DNA of 8,155 nt from an uncultured Chlorobiota bacterium (GCA_946481475.1 CAMLOB010000146.1:1-8155); one strand, 5' to 3'. Shown: positions 1 to 6,663, counted from the first letter of the stretch. The notes: generated from the letters alone by a model not told the origin. Numbers and translations: made by a program.

Positions 1-666
1 TCTCCCGCCTCCTACCGTTGCGCCGAATGCATAGCTGAGTCCGCTGCCTTGCCCGATCGTGTGACCGCCCCCTCCTCCGACCGTCGCGTAACTGTATAGC
101 ACGGTGGCAGGATCGTCCAATCGTCGAACCCAGGTAAAGGACCCGCCCCTTATCGTGGCGTACGAACATCTGACATCGACGATGTTTCCGCTTCCTCCAC
201 CAATCGCCGCATTGCTGGCGCGATCCCACATCCGGTTTAGGGATCCTCCCCCAATCACGCTGCCATTGGCGTCGTATATGATATTGGACCCACCGCCCAT
301 AATCGCGGTTGCTGAAGCCGACCCTTCGGTATTGGACTCTCCCCCACCGATGATCCCAAGGCTACTGTATGGGCCGACGGTGTTTGATCGCCCCCCGCCG
401 ACGCATGCCACATTTGAAAGATCAATCATGTTGGACCGACCTCCAAGAATCGCTGCATACAGGTCTGAAGAGTCGATGCTGTTGTTATCTCCGCCACCGA
501 TCATGGCATACTGTGAGCTTCTAATCTCGCCACTCGATCCGCCCCCGATCACCGAATACTGACCCCGAATTGAAAGCAACACATTGCCTGACCCACCCCG
601 TATCGTTGTACCCGTTCCGCTCGTATTCTCCACACCGTTATTCTCTCCACCGGCAATGAGGCTGTA
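1..666 (-). repeat. Degenerate IGGG repeat array of the partial paralogue
   Basis: This stretch encodes residues 173 to 394 of the partial protein. Units recur at 16, 17 or 18 residues with two longer insertions of about 21-22 residues near the left edge (for example the unit containing IRGGSFTWVRRLDD). Compared with the strict 17-residue array of its neighbour the register is loose, and the GGG core is often AGG, RGG or LGG. The DNA copies are not near-identical, so this is an old, diverged protein repeat rather than a recent tandem expansion. Confidence 0.75.
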
Positions 667-1182
667 ATTGGCCATCGCTATCTCCGTTGCACTACTACGG
701 GCGAACTGAAGGTCGACTGCGCTCACTCCACGTGCATTCCCCCCGGTATCCCGCTGCAGACTCCCATTCTCGTTCAGGATCAATGAATTGGCTATCGTTC
801 CACTCGCTCCCCGTACCTGAATCTGAAATGCCGCACTGTCGGTCGTTCCGAGAACGTCCGTGCCGGGCACTGTACCATTATTGCCTGCCGCCAGCCAGAA
901 CCCTGATCCGCCGCTCCCCGGAGAAGCCAGCATAAACTCCGCCGTTCCGGTTCCGGGATCCGGTATCGTGAGGATGAGGTTGTGCGGCAGTGCTGCGGGC
1001 GTCCGTATCGTTATGGTGTTGAATGTGGAATCGGCCCCGTTGTCGTCCAGGACCAGACGTTCCGCACGCACATCACGATCCTGTGCGTGCAGATCAGCCG
1101 TCACGACAACGAGCGAGACTAATGCCACCACGGCAAGGCTTCGGGTCAAAACATTCAGGATATTGTTGTCAACTGATATCAT
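1..1182 (-). CDS. Exported IGGG-repeat (trimeric adhesin-head-like) protein, C-terminus outside window
   Basis: The frame is open without a stop for all 394 codons from the ATG at 1182 to the left edge, so the C-terminus is missing. A signal peptide is visible (hydrophobic core at about residues 16-29, cleavage near Ala33 in LHAQ). Residues 35-170 closely match the N-terminal module of the neighbour at 1195-3000, sharing ERLVLDDNG, TIPDPGTGTAEFML and SGTIANSLILNENGSLQRD. From residue 173 onward come about a dozen imperfect repeats of the form Y-x-x-I-G-G-G-x-x-N. Their spacing drifts between 16 and about 22 residues, and several units have lost the Tyr or a Gly. Such repeats are common in Bacteroidota and Planctomycetota surface proteins and resemble the YadA-type beta-roll head, so an extracellular or periplasmic fibrous role is inferred. 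The start is only 12 bp after the neighbour's stop, indicating one transcript. No Shine-Dalgarno is visible. The gene is clearly real; its function is unknown. Confidence 0.85.
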   Translation of the reverse strand, partial: MISVDNNILNVLTRSLAVVALVSLVVVTADLHAQDRDVRAERLVLDDNGADSTFNTITIRTPAALPHNLILTIPDPGTGTAEFMLASPGSGGSGFWLAAGNNGTVPGTDVLGTTDSAAFQIQVRGASGTIANSLILNENGSLQRDTGGNARGVSAVDLQFARSSATEIAMANYSLIAGGENNGVENTSGTGTTIRGGSGNVLLSIRGQYSVIGGGSSGEIRSSQYAMIGGGDNNSIDSSDLYAAILGGRSNMIDLSNVACVGGGRSNTVGPYSSLGIIGGGESNTEGSASATAIMGGGSNIIYDANGSVIGGGSLNRMWDRASNAAIGGGSGNIVDVRCSYATIRGGSFTWVRRLDDPATVLYSYATVGGGGGHTIGQGSGLSYAFGATVGGGR

Positions 1183-1194
1183 GGTATCGAATCT

Positions 1195-3000
1195 CTATTC
1201 GGCATTGAACACGTTGGTCTCATCCTTCGATTCGACCCCGTCTGAGGAGTGTTTGGCTCCCTGTTGCTCCAGGGTCTGTACCGCGGAACGTAGTGCCTGT
1301 ATCTGCTCCTTCTGCGTTCCGAGCAGGTGCTCCCGGGTTGCGAGTTGCGCCTCAAGTCTTTTTACACGACTCTCCAAACCGGAACCATCATCCGGTACTG
1401 CAATCGCGGTCGGTATGTCGGAGCCGTCAAGACCGGCACTCGGAGTGACGGTCCCCCATGTCAGGGTAACTCTGTCGCCGCTCAGGGCCGAAACTTGCAG
1501 AACCTCACCGGTCTGACCCGGCTTTGCTGCGGGAAGGATGTACGCGACCGTATCGCCGAGAGACGGAGCCTCAAACGACGTGAAGTACACGGAGCTCGGG
1601 AAGTCTCCGGTCGTCGTGTTTGGCTCATAGAATCGGATCTGACTCGCGGCGCCGGTGTTGTTTGCCAGCCAGAGATCGGCATTACCGAAGACCGCAATAT
1701 TGGATTCCGAGATGGTCATATTCCCCCCCCCGTCGTTGGCAAGAAATCCGAAGCTGTGGTCGGCATTGAGCGTCATTGCTTTGCCGCCGGGTATCACTGA
1801 ATACTGACCATTGATGAAATTTCCCCGCCCTCCGCCTATCGTCGAGTAATCGCTTTGTGCGCGGATCTCATTCGACCGTCCTCCCCCGATCGTCCCGTAA
1901 TCGGTACTGTCATCGATTACGTTGGCGCGTCCTCCACCGATCGAAGAATAGGTGGCATAGCCTCCTACGTTGTTAGCCCATCCTCCACCGATTGTGGAAT
2001 ATTCGGCGCCGGCAGCGACGTCGTTAAAGAATCCTCCTCCGATCATTGCATAGCTGGCACCATGCCTGATGCGGTTATTCTCACCCCCACTGATCGTCGA
2101 ATACCGGGCCGTGTCATCTACTCTGTTGAATTCTCCTCCACCTATGGTGGAATGATCCGCTCCCGGCCTAACGAGGTTCTGGTATCCTCCACCAATTGTG
2201 GCATAATTGGCACCAGGCCAAAGTTTGTTTTGCCCTCCGCCTCCGATCGTTCCGTGGGTGGTAGCGGAATCGATGATGTTCCGGTATCCTCCCCCTATGG
2301 TGGAATAGTCGGCTCCGGTCTCAATCGTGTTCTCTCGTCCGGCTCCGATCACTGCATACCGGGCATTGGTATCAATCGTGTTGAGTCTTCCTCCACCTAT
2401 CGTTGAATAGATGGCACCGTCACTGATCGTGTTGGACGCTCCTCCCCCAATTGCGGCACCATCGGCAGTCGAGGCGATGCCGTTGTTCTGCCCGCCTCCG
2501 ATGACACTGTAAGCACTCGCCGCTACCTGAGTCGCCCCGCTCCGGGAAATCTGAAGGTCCACAGCCCCTGCTCCCCGCGCCTCTCCTGCGGTATCCCGCT
2601 GCAGGCTCCCGTTCTCGTTGAGGATCAGCGAGTTGGCTATCGTTCCGCTTCCTCCACGCACCTGGAGTTGCAGTGCCGCGCTGTCCGTGGTCCCCAAAAA
2701 GTCGGTGCCGGGCGTCGTTCCGCTATTGCCGCCGAGCAGCCAGGAGTTCGATCCTCCGCTCCCGGAAGTCAGCATGAACTCGGCTGTTCCGGTTCCCGGA
2801 TCGGGTATGGTCAGAACGACATTCTGCAGTAGTGACGAGGAAGTTCGTATCGTGACGGTGTTGACTGTGGAGTCGGTTCCATTATCATCGAGAACGAGCC
2901 GTTCGGCGCGCAGATCACGATCCTGCGCGTGCAAGGCGGTTGTCACGATCAGGAGAGAGAGGAGGGCCACCGGGAAAACGCTCTGCTTTATACCATCCAT
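1195..3000 (-). CDS. Exported 17-residue IGGG-repeat fibrous surface protein with C-terminal coiled coil
   Basis: 601 residues, complete. Residues 1-25 form a signal peptide ending ALHA|Q. Residues 27-160 are a beta-rich N-terminal module. Residues 164-411 hold the repeat array. Residues 412-530 include a second module with the pattern IRFYEPN...VYFTSFEAP...YILPAA...GEVLQVS, widespread in Bacteroidota and Planctomycetota surface proteins. Residues 542-580 (LESRVKRLEAQL...) form a heptad-like coiled coil, followed by a polar tail. The head-plus-coiled-coil order suggests a trimeric fibre related in design to YadA-type adhesins, but there is no outer-membrane beta-barrel anchor, no T9SS sorting domain and no peptidase S74 domain. 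The start is the first ATG before the signal peptide; no Shine-Dalgarno is seen. It is first in a likely two-gene operon with its paralogue 12 bp downstream. A run of nine G lies inside codons 424-426. Family membership is fairly sure; the adhesin role is inference. Confidence 0.85.
   Translation of the reverse strand: MDGIKQSVFPVALLSLLIVTTALHAQDRDLRAERLVLDDNGTDSTVNTVTIRTSSSLLQNVVLTIPDPGTGTAEFMLTSGSGGSNSWLLGGNSGTTPGTDFLGTTDSAALQLQVRGGSGTIANSLILNENGSLQRDTAGEARGAGAVDLQISRSGATQVAASAYSVIGGGQNNGIASTADGAAIGGGASNTISDGAIYSTIGGGRLNTIDTNARYAVIGAGRENTIETGADYSTIGGGYRNIIDSATTHGTIGGGGQNKLWPGANYATIGGGYQNLVRPGADHSTIGGGEFNRVDDTARYSTISGGENNRIRHGASYAMIGGGFFNDVAAGAEYSTIGGGWANNVGGYATYSSIGGGRANVIDDSTDYGTIGGGRSNEIRAQSDYSTIGGGRGNFINGQYSVIPGGKAMTLNADHSFGFLANDGGGNMTISESNIAVFGNADLWLANNTGAASQIRFYEPNTTTGDFPSSVYFTSFEAPSLGDTVAYILPAAKPGQTGEVLQVSALSGDRVTLTWGTVTPSAGLDGSDIPTAIAVPDDGSGLESRVKRLEAQLATREHLLGTQKEQIQALRSAVQTLEQQGAKHSSDGVESKDETNVFNAE
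1723..1731 (-). other. Nine-G homopolymer in coding strand (candidate phase-variation tract)
   Basis: The plus strand reads nine consecutive C, which are the three GGG codons 424-426 (Asn-Asp-Gly-Gly-Gly-Asn) of the complete repeat protein. One extra G would lead to a TAA after 13 shifted codons (about 439 residues). One lost G gives an almost immediate TGA (about 427 residues). Either change removes the C-terminal module and the coiled coil. Poly-G tracts of this length in surface genes are known sites of slipped-strand phase variation in other bacteria; here it is inferred only. Confidence 0.5.
1768..2511 (-). repeat. Array of about 15 units of a 17-residue (51-bp) protein repeat
   Basis: This encodes residues 164-411. 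Thirteen consecutive units keep an exact 17-residue period, such as YSTIGGGRLNTIDTNAR followed by YAVIGAGRENTIETGAD. A 15-residue unit and a terminal partial unit (YSVIPGGKAMTL) follow. Invariant or near-invariant positions are an aromatic/His at 1, Ile at 4, Gly at 5-7 and Asn at 10; the remaining positions vary freely. At DNA level the units differ in many third positions, so the repeat is kept by selection on the protein rather than by recent copying. A left-handed beta-roll or solenoid is the likely fold, by analogy with YadA-type heads. Confidence 0.9.
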
Positions 3001-3155
3001 AATACGTTGTTATGAAAGACGATCACGCTGCACGCTCTTTCTGAGCCGGACAGCAGGAAATGCTCTCCGGTTGCCACATCCTGTTTGCGTCGAATTTCCG
3101 GATATGAGGAGTGTGACCGGACACAGAAGAGGGATCCTATTTTACTACCGGACCT

Positions 3156-3187
3156 CAAGTATATCGGAGTTCTCATGTCAGTGCAAA
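3156..3187 (-). promoter_or_regulatory. Bacteroidota-type promoter for the two repeat-protein genes
   Basis: Read on the minus strand, TTTG (3187-3184) is followed after 20 bp by TATACTTG (3163-3156). This matches the Bacteroidota consensus TTTG-N19-21-TAnnTTTG with one mismatch. Transcription would begin near 3150, leaving a leader of about 150 nt before the ATG at 3000. No other match of this quality is seen upstream of that gene. Confidence 0.5.
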
Positions 3188-3197
3188 CAGAGCTTCC

Positions 3198-3219
3198 GGT
3201 ACAAATCCTTTTTTGTACC
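3198..3219. promoter_or_regulatory. 22-bp palindrome upstream of the promoter, possible operator
   Basis: Perfect 8-bp arms GGTACAAA and TTTGTACC are separated by 6 bp. The centre lies about 58 bp upstream of the inferred transcription start of the repeat-protein operon, where a dimeric activator often binds. It could equally be a weak hairpin; no T-run follows it on the plus strand. No regulator gene is adjacent, so the binding protein is unknown. Confidence 0.35.
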
Positions 3220-3376
3220 ACAATCGGGAGGAGATTGACTCAGGAGAGCGAAAAGGGAAGTTCCGTTCGGGCAAGACAGGATGGTTGCGGCGTGATGAGG
3301 TCAATCTGTGATTCCGGCTTGTGGAGGACCCTGCAGTGCGAGTGTGATTTCTTACAGGAGAGGGGAGGAGCAAAAG
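3220..3376. other. Intergenic stretch, no gene seen
   Basis: Together with 3001-3155 this forms the non-coding interval between the repeat-protein gene and the tRNA, about 416 bp in all. Apart from the promoter, the palindrome and the tRNA terminator I find nothing supportable. Short open frames here lack start signals, recognisable composition or domains. Confidence 0.6.
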
Positions 3377-3411
3377 AAACGGCTAACCCCTTTTACAGGA
3401 GTTAGCCGTTT
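3377..3411 (-). terminator. Intrinsic terminator of tRNA-Gln
   Basis: A perfect 11-bp stem (AAACGGCTAAC at 3377-3387 with GTTAGCCGTTT at 3401-3411) encloses a 13-nt loop. On the minus strand it is followed by CTTTTG, so with the three stem T's the tail reads TTTCTTTTG. It starts 5 nt after the tRNA 3' end, which supports it as the tRNA transcript's terminator. Confidence 0.75.
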
Positions 3412-3416
3412 GAAGG

Positions 3417-3488
3417 TTGCCCGACAAGGACTCGAACCTCGACTAACAGAACCAAAATCTGCTGTGCTGCCAATTACACCATCGGGCA
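3417..3488 (-). tRNA. tRNA-Gln (anticodon UUG)
   Basis: A complete 72-nt cloverleaf can be folded by eye. The acceptor stem is TGCCCGA/TCGGGCA with discriminator A. The D stem is GTGT/GCAC with an 8-nt loop. The anticodon stem is GCAGA/TCTGT with loop TTTTGGT, giving anticodon TTG (reads CAA). The variable loop is 4 nt. The T stem is CGAGG/CCTTG with loop TTCGAGT. The 3' CCA is not encoded (CCT follows the discriminator), so it must be added after transcription. The gene stands alone between two surface-protein genes and has its own terminator. I found no second copy of its 3' end in the window, so nothing suggests an integrated element. Confidence 0.95.
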
Positions 3489-3549
3489 GTCTCATCGCGA
3501 GGATGAGGAGGAATCGACCGGTGAGTGAATCATCCTGTCGATTCGGCCT

Positions 3550-3557
3550 CAAAAATA
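3550..3557 (-). promoter_or_regulatory. Possible -7 box for tRNA-Gln
   Basis: On the minus strand the octamer TATTTTTG matches TAnnTTTG exactly and lies about 60 bp upstream of the tRNA 5' end. No TTTG or TTG is found 19-21 bp further upstream, so only half of a Bacteroidota promoter is present and the call is weak. Confidence 0.3.
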
Positions 3558-3635
3558 CGTAACCGGGACATATCTCCGTTCTTTTTGAGACTTTCTCACA
3601 TTCTTCTTTTCCATCGGATTCTTCCTTTCACAGAA

Positions 3636-3663
3636 AACCCCGACGCTCTGAAGCGCCGGGGTT
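3636..3663 (-). terminator. Intrinsic terminator after the T9SS cargo gene
   Basis: A 12-bp GC-rich stem with one G-U pair (AACCCCGGCGCT and AGCGTCGGGGTT on the minus strand) closes a TCAG tetraloop and runs into TTTTCTG. It lies 27 bp past the stop codon at 3690. The T-run is on the minus-strand side only, so it serves the minus-strand gene. Confidence 0.85.
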
Positions 3664-3689
3664 TCGTGGAGAGGGATGGCCGGGGATCA

Positions 3690-5669
3690 TCAACGAGTGA
3701 TGACCAGCCGATCGGTCAGTACGTCGTCCCCGGTTGAGAGGCGTACGACGTAGATGCCGGCGGCAAGACCTTCGGTCGGAATCGTCAACATTCCCTCACC
3801 TGCGGTGAAGCGTTCGCGGATCGGCGAGCCGATCATCCTGCCCTGCATGTCGAAGATTCCGGCGGTCACCTCGGTTGCGCTCCGAAGTCGGAAGCGGAGT
3901 TGGGTTCGATTGGTTGCCGGATTCGGGTAGAGGGCCAGGCCTTCCCGTTCCGAGAAGATGGTCTCATCCGCCACGCCTGCAACTCCCGCTTCGGGGTCTC
4001 TCTCGTCTTTCCCGTTTTCCTGCAGCCCGTCATCTGTAGTGTCGGTCCGTCCGATCACGACCTCAACCATCCGTCCGCCGCAACCGCTTCCATCGGAGAC
4101 CAGTGCCCGGTACGTTCCCGGATGGCGGACCCGGATCACGTTTCCGATATCTCCGGTCGACCAGCGGACGTCGGGATAACAGTCGACCGAGAGGAAGACC
4201 GTTCCCGGAGCGTCGAATTCTTCCAGTCCTTTCCGGACCGTGATGCGGGGCTCCGGCAGTCGGGACGTTCCGGTCCAGCCGTTCTCACGGTAAAGACCCC
4301 GCATCTCGCAGTCGCTGAGTTGCCGGTTGAAGAGCCGGACGTCGTCGATCAGTCCGGTGAAGAACCGGTCCCGGTTCCGTTCGGTGCCGATGAACAGAGA
4401 GGTCGGATCGAACCGCGAGACGTTCAACGCCCCCCGCTGCCGGTAGCGTTGCCGGTAATCGGTCAGCTCCTCGCCGTCGACATAGAGGGTGATCTCGTCC
4501 CGCACAGGGGAGACCGCAACGGCCAGCATGTGCCACTCGCCGTCGTTCAGCGGTTGCAGTCCTCTCCGCTCATCCGACCAGTTCCCATCGTCGCCGATCT
4601 GTGTGGTAATCCTGCTTCCGTCGGCGATATGAAGCTGATAGCCGGGATAGGAATTGTTCGGCGGACCCTTGCAGACGATCCCGGCATACTCCGGCTGCTC
4701 CCGGCAGAACTTTACCCACGAGACGACCGTGAAGTCGTTCGTGCCGAAGCTCAGGTCTTCGTTGTGCGGCACTTCGATATACTGGCGTTCGCTTCCGTCG
4801 AAGGCGTAGGCGCTCCGGCAGTTGCCGAACCGGTCGTAAGTGAGGCGTGCGCCGTGTACGATGCCGTCATGTCCGTTTCCGCTCTCGTCCTCTGCGTTCT
4901 CGTTGAAAGGATACCAGGCCACCGGGCCGTCGCTCTGCCGCCAGTCTCCCATATGGTAGATGTAGGCGATCTCCCGGGGGCTCAGCGCACGGGCGTAGAG
5001 GCTGACGTCGTCGATATCGCCATCGAAGAACCGGTCAAGATTTCTTTCGACTCCGATGTAGAGGGGGGTCGGGTCGAAGCGCGAGACGTTCAGCCGTCCC
5101 CGCTGCGTATAGACCTGGCGCACATCGGTTACAGGCACTCCGTCGACATACTGAAGAATAGTATTGTTCCGTGGCGAGACGGTGACCGCCAGCATGTGCC
5201 ACCGGCCGTCGTTCAGCGCCGTGGTTCCCCGGCGTTCGTCCGACCAGTCTCCCTCGTCGCCGATCTGCGTGACGATCTCCCCATCCTGTCCGAGATGAAG
5301 CTGATAGCCGGGATAGGAATTGTTCGGCGGACCCTTGCAGACGACTCCGGCGTATTCCGCCTGCTCTTCGCACGATCTGATCCAGGCGACGATCGTGAAG
5401 TCGTGCCGGCCGAAGCTCAGCAATTGATTGTGCGGGATCACCACGTGGTCTCCCTCGGCGGCGGAGAAGTGAAGAGCTGCTCCCGGACGACCGAACCGGT
5501 CGCTTGTCGGCGTCCCGCCGATGACCTGTCCGTGGAGTCCGCTGCCGCTTCCATCGTTTGCATTTCCGTTGAACGGATAGGAGGCGACCGGTCTCTGAGC
5601 GGCAAGCGAAGCAAAGCCTGTGATAAAAAGTATGGCAGTAATGCAGAGGACACGGGTTGAACTATGCAT
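3690..5669 (-). CDS. Secreted T9SS cargo protein with two LamG-like domains
   Basis: 659 residues. Residues 1-25 are a signal peptide (hydrophobic core, then SLAAQ). Two concanavalin/LamG-like (LamG_3-type) domains cover about residues 28-240 and 250-462, each beginning VAxYPFN and including FTxVxW, WHMLAVxVSP, YVDG and IDDVxLY/F. Each has a Cys pair at the same place (100/111 and 322/333), probably a disulfide. Residues 475-540 form an Ig/PKD-like domain (VRWSTGD...GTYRALVSDGSGC). An acidic linker leads to a T9SS type A sorting domain from about residue 578 (LYPNPATN...GIFDMQGRMI...GIYVVRLSTGD...LVITR). The protein should cross the inner membrane by Sec and the outer membrane by T9SS, then be cell-attached or released. 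LamG domains usually bind glycans or protein ligands; no catalytic domain is seen, so the ligand is unknown. It is monocistronic, with a terminator 27 bp past the stop. No Shine-Dalgarno precedes the only sensible ATG. Confidence 0.92.
   Translation of the reverse strand: MHSSTRVLCITAILFITGFASLAAQRPVASYPFNGNANDGSGSGLHGQVIGGTPTSDRFGRPGAALHFSAAEGDHVVIPHNQLLSFGRHDFTIVAWIRSCEEQAEYAGVVCKGPPNNSYPGYQLHLGQDGEIVTQIGDEGDWSDERRGTTALNDGRWHMLAVTVSPRNNTILQYVDGVPVTDVRQVYTQRGRLNVSRFDPTPLYIGVERNLDRFFDGDIDDVSLYARALSPREIAYIYHMGDWRQSDGPVAWYPFNENAEDESGNGHDGIVHGARLTYDRFGNCRSAYAFDGSERQYIEVPHNEDLSFGTNDFTVVSWVKFCREQPEYAGIVCKGPPNNSYPGYQLHIADGSRITTQIGDDGNWSDERRGLQPLNDGEWHMLAVAVSPVRDEITLYVDGEELTDYRQRYRQRGALNVSRFDPTSLFIGTERNRDRFFTGLIDDVRLFNRQLSDCEMRGLYRENGWTGTSRLPEPRITVRKGLEEFDAPGTVFLSVDCYPDVRWSTGDIGNVIRVRHPGTYRALVSDGSGCGGRMVEVVIGRTDTTDDGLQENGKDERDPEAGVAGVADETIFSEREGLALYPNPATNRTQLRFRLRSATEVTAGIFDMQGRMIGSPIRERFTAGEGMLTIPTEGLAAGIYVVRLSTGDDVLTDRLVITR
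4284..5588 (-). repeat. Internal duplication of the LamG domain, including an exact 50-bp repeat
   Basis: The two LamG units are offset by exactly 222 codons (666 bp). Inside them 4629-4678 and 5295-5344 are identical over 50 bp, encoding CKGPPNNSYPGYQLH. Much of the rest is similar but with many synonymous and some non-synonymous changes. An exact block inside a more diverged duplication suggests either strong local constraint or a later gene-conversion event. Confidence 0.85.
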
Positions 5670-6192
5670 GATGGTCTTGATAAACGGTTAATGAAATGAG
5701 ATGAACATTTCTTATTGAATCAGGAGGAAGAGTGACCCTCGCTCCGGTGTTATCTTTGCACCTGTTCGTACTGAAAAGACACCGCAGAGAGATAAAGTTC
5801 TTAACGATTCGGGGAGCGGATACTTCCGCATGAAGGGGGAGAGAAGGGCGGATCGACAGGGATTGATTGTGATGGGAGTGAATCTGCGGATGGTTCCGCA
5901 CGGCGAACGTGACGGAACGGAACGATGAAGGGGAAGTTCTCCCCGTTCCGACGGTCAAAACATCCGGCATCACGCTTCGGCACGCCGTTTGTGAAGACCC
6001 CCGATAATTACACAGGCAATTTTTACCAACCAGAACAGGAAGCGGGTATCGACAGTTGTTCCTCCGTACAGGGCGTTTGAGAAACACTCGGATTTGACGG
6101 CAGCAAGACTCCCTTTTCCCGTCGTGGAAGGGCCGTCCGACCGAGCATCGAAAGCAAACAACCATACTCATACTATATAAACGGAGGCACAC
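5670..6192. other. 523-bp intergenic gap between divergent genes
   Basis: This gap separates the start of the T9SS cargo gene (minus) from the small exported protein gene (plus) and must contain both promoters. I see no convincing gene. It has one good -7-like octamer on the plus strand (TATCTTTG, 5751-5758) without a matching -33 box, a short hairpin at 5885-5900 (TGCGGA/TCCGCA), and a possible multi-helix fold at 5910-5957. The open frames on the minus strand here lack signal, start context and recognisable sequence. Confidence 0.5.
6183..6187 (+). promoter_or_regulatory. Shine-Dalgarno GGAGG
   Basis: GGAGG ends 5 nt before the ATG at 6193 and fixes that start. It stands out because the other complete genes in this window show no Shine-Dalgarno, which is usual in Bacteroidota. 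This gene may therefore be efficiently translated. Confidence 0.7.
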
Positions 6193-6663
6193 ATGAAACG
6201 CAACGCCATTGCATTCCTGGGAGCGCTTGCTCTTCTTTTCACAGCGGGAACCTACTCCGCGTCGGCACAGACGGCCGGAGGCTCGATCCTCGAGCAGGTT
6301 TCCCATCTTCTCAAAGATTCCTATTCGTTCGGATTCAACAGCAAGGGGACATCCCTGACGCTGCGGAACACCGTTACCGGTACGTCCGGAGTGATTCTGG
6401 ACCGGAACGAGGGATCGGTCATCATGCGGATCCATCTCGGCAATCTCTCGGCTCTCTCGGAGAGCGGAAGAGAGGCGGCCCGGGAGAAGATCACGTTTCT
6501 GAACACCGACCTTGCCGTCGGAACGATCCTGATCGCCGACGGAGGAGATGTGATGATGGAGCACTACGTGCGTACGATGTACGCGCAGGCGACCGGAGTT
6601 GCGGATATGGTGACCCGCTTTGCAGCCGAAGCTGCCCGGCAGAGAGTCGCTCTGTTCGGATAA
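6193..6663 (+). CDS. Small exported protein, possibly YbjN/secretion-chaperone-like fold
   Basis: 156 residues. Residues 1-26 are a clear signal peptide (MKRN, hydrophobic core, SASAQ). The mature part begins with a short helix (ILEQVSHLLKDS), followed by alternating strands (SLTLRNTV, VIMRIHLGN) and a helix (REAAREKITFLNTDL). Then come LAVGTILIADGGDVMMEHYV and a C-terminal helix (ADMVTRFAAEAARQRVALF). This order, with 'iN..L.vGt...d.gDV...h' in the middle, resembles the YbjN / type III secretion chaperone-like fold, but that is pattern reading and not a firm assignment. It has the best ribosome binding site in the window and ends at a strong terminator, so it is probably a single, well-translated gene. 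It is likely periplasmic or cell-surface. No catalytic motif or Cys is seen. Confidence 0.85.
   Translation: MKRNAIAFLGALALLFTAGTYSASAQTAGGSILEQVSHLLKDSYSFGFNSKGTSLTLRNTVTGTSGVILDRNEGSVIMRIHLGNLSALSESGREAAREKITFLNTDLAVGTILIADGGDVMMEHYVRTMYAQATGVADMVTRFAAEAARQRVALFG

Noticed and set aside
104..562. Plus-strand open frame rich in Pro-Pro-Pro-Ile repeats
   Set aside because: This is the antisense reading of the IGGG repeat codons of the minus-strand gene; the apparent proline repeats are complement shadows of Gly-Gly-Gly.
1855..2406. Plus-strand Ser/Asp/Gly-rich repetitive open frame
   Set aside because: It is again a shadow of the 51-bp periodic array of the minus-strand repeat protein, with no start signal of its own.
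1..2511. CRISPR-like or satellite array suggested by the regular 51-bp spacing
   Set aside because: Units diverge in sequence, keep the reading frame and encode a conserved protein motif; there are no identical direct repeats with unique spacers.
3417..3488. tRNA-Gln as an attachment site of an integrated element
   Set aside because: No second copy of the tRNA 3' end, integrase gene or composition break is present in the window.
3900..5660. A 586-codon open frame on the plus strand, antisense to the T9SS cargo gene
   Set aside because: The minus strand has a complete, recognisable protein with signal peptide, duplicated LamG domains and sorting domain. The antisense frame shows no domain, and its internal repetition simply mirrors the LamG duplication; high GC keeps it open.
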